5,128 nt of DNA from Syntrophomonadaceae bacterium (GTDB lineage: Bacteria > Bacillota > Dethiobacteria > DTU022): NCBI GenBank assembly GCA_003553305.1, contig PWEB01000255.1:1-5128 (forward strand), written 5' to 3'. The translations under genes and the position numbers were made by a program. A model generated the notes under the pieces. It saw only the letters and a list, made by a program, of their open reading frames with translations. It was not told the origin of the DNA and ran no database searches. Below are positions 5,086-5,128 of this stretch, piece by piece (position 1 is the first letter of the stretch; every line of letters starts with the position of its first letter).

Positions 5086-5128
5086 ATGGAAGAGTACATA
5101 AAAACCCTTAAAAGCCTTTCTGAGCAGA
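5086..5128 (+). CDS. 5' end of a gene, probably an ArsR-family repressor (cut by window edge)
   Basis: An ATG at 5086 follows AAGGGGG (5072-5078) by 7 nt and opens a frame of 14 complete codons, MEEYIKTLKSLSEQ, before the window ends. The pattern of an N-terminal amphipathic helix with K-x-LS-x-x resembles the start of ArsR/SmtB winged-helix repressors, which usually continue with TRLRIL. The operator-like repeat over its promoter fits autoregulation. That a gene starts here is well supported by promoter and ribosome binding site; the family call rests on 14 residues and is tentative. Confidence 0.6.
   Translation, partial: MEEYIKTLKSLSEQ

Noticed and set aside
1..5128. Search for a defence system, mobile element, CRISPR or phage module
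   Set aside because: All sizeable coding regions are accounted for by conserved chromosomal families with normal promoters and terminators; there are no terminal repeats, transposase, integrase, nuclease or helicase motifs.

Overview
The window looks like chromosomal DNA from a low-GC, Gram-positive-type anaerobe (Bacillota, Clostridia-like). The evidence is the set of strong purine-rich Shine-Dalgarno sites (AAGGAGG, GGGGAGGT, AAGGGGG), sigma-A-type promoters, a TTG start, intrinsic terminators with U-runs, and the protein types: a DUF116 protein, a FabI enoyl reductase and an FMN-binding lipoprotein. The genus cannot be fixed from sequence alone. I see no rRNA, tRNA, CRISPR, insertion sequence, integrase or phage gene.

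Layout from left to right. (1) 68-940 (+): an XRE-family regulator with a MmyB-like ligand-binding domain. (2) 1017-2245 (-): a two-gene operon of integral membrane proteins, DUF1295 (steroid-reductase-like) followed by DUF2177. It is convergent with the regulator and is driven by a good promoter at 2312-2341. (3) 2452-3216 (+): a membrane-anchored DUF116 protein with eight cysteines, divergent from the DUF1295 operon. (4) 3228-4007 (-): fabI, NADH-dependent enoyl-ACP reductase, convergent with DUF116 across only 11 bp. (5) A strong bidirectional terminator at 4181-4226. (6) 4284-4814 (-): a secreted lipoprotein with one FMN-binding domain. (7) 5016-5128 (+): a perfect consensus promoter with an inverted repeat over the start point, followed by the first 14 codons of a gene that resembles an ArsR-family repressor and is cut by the window edge.

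The genes form short units, mostly single genes with their own signals, and not one large cluster. A loose theme is the membrane and its lipids: FabI makes saturated acyl-ACP, and DUF1295/DUF2177 proteins occur near lipid-modifying enzymes in other bacteria. The FMN lipoprotein and the Cys-rich DUF116 protein suggest redox chemistry at the membrane. These links are inference.

I do not see a convincing new multi-gene system. The items most worth a second look are the DUF1295-DUF2177 pair without its usual partners, the Cys-rich DUF116 protein, the operator-like repeat over the terminal promoter, and a Tyr-to-Phe change in the FabI active-site region. Every gap between genes is under 300 bp; what each holds is listed below.
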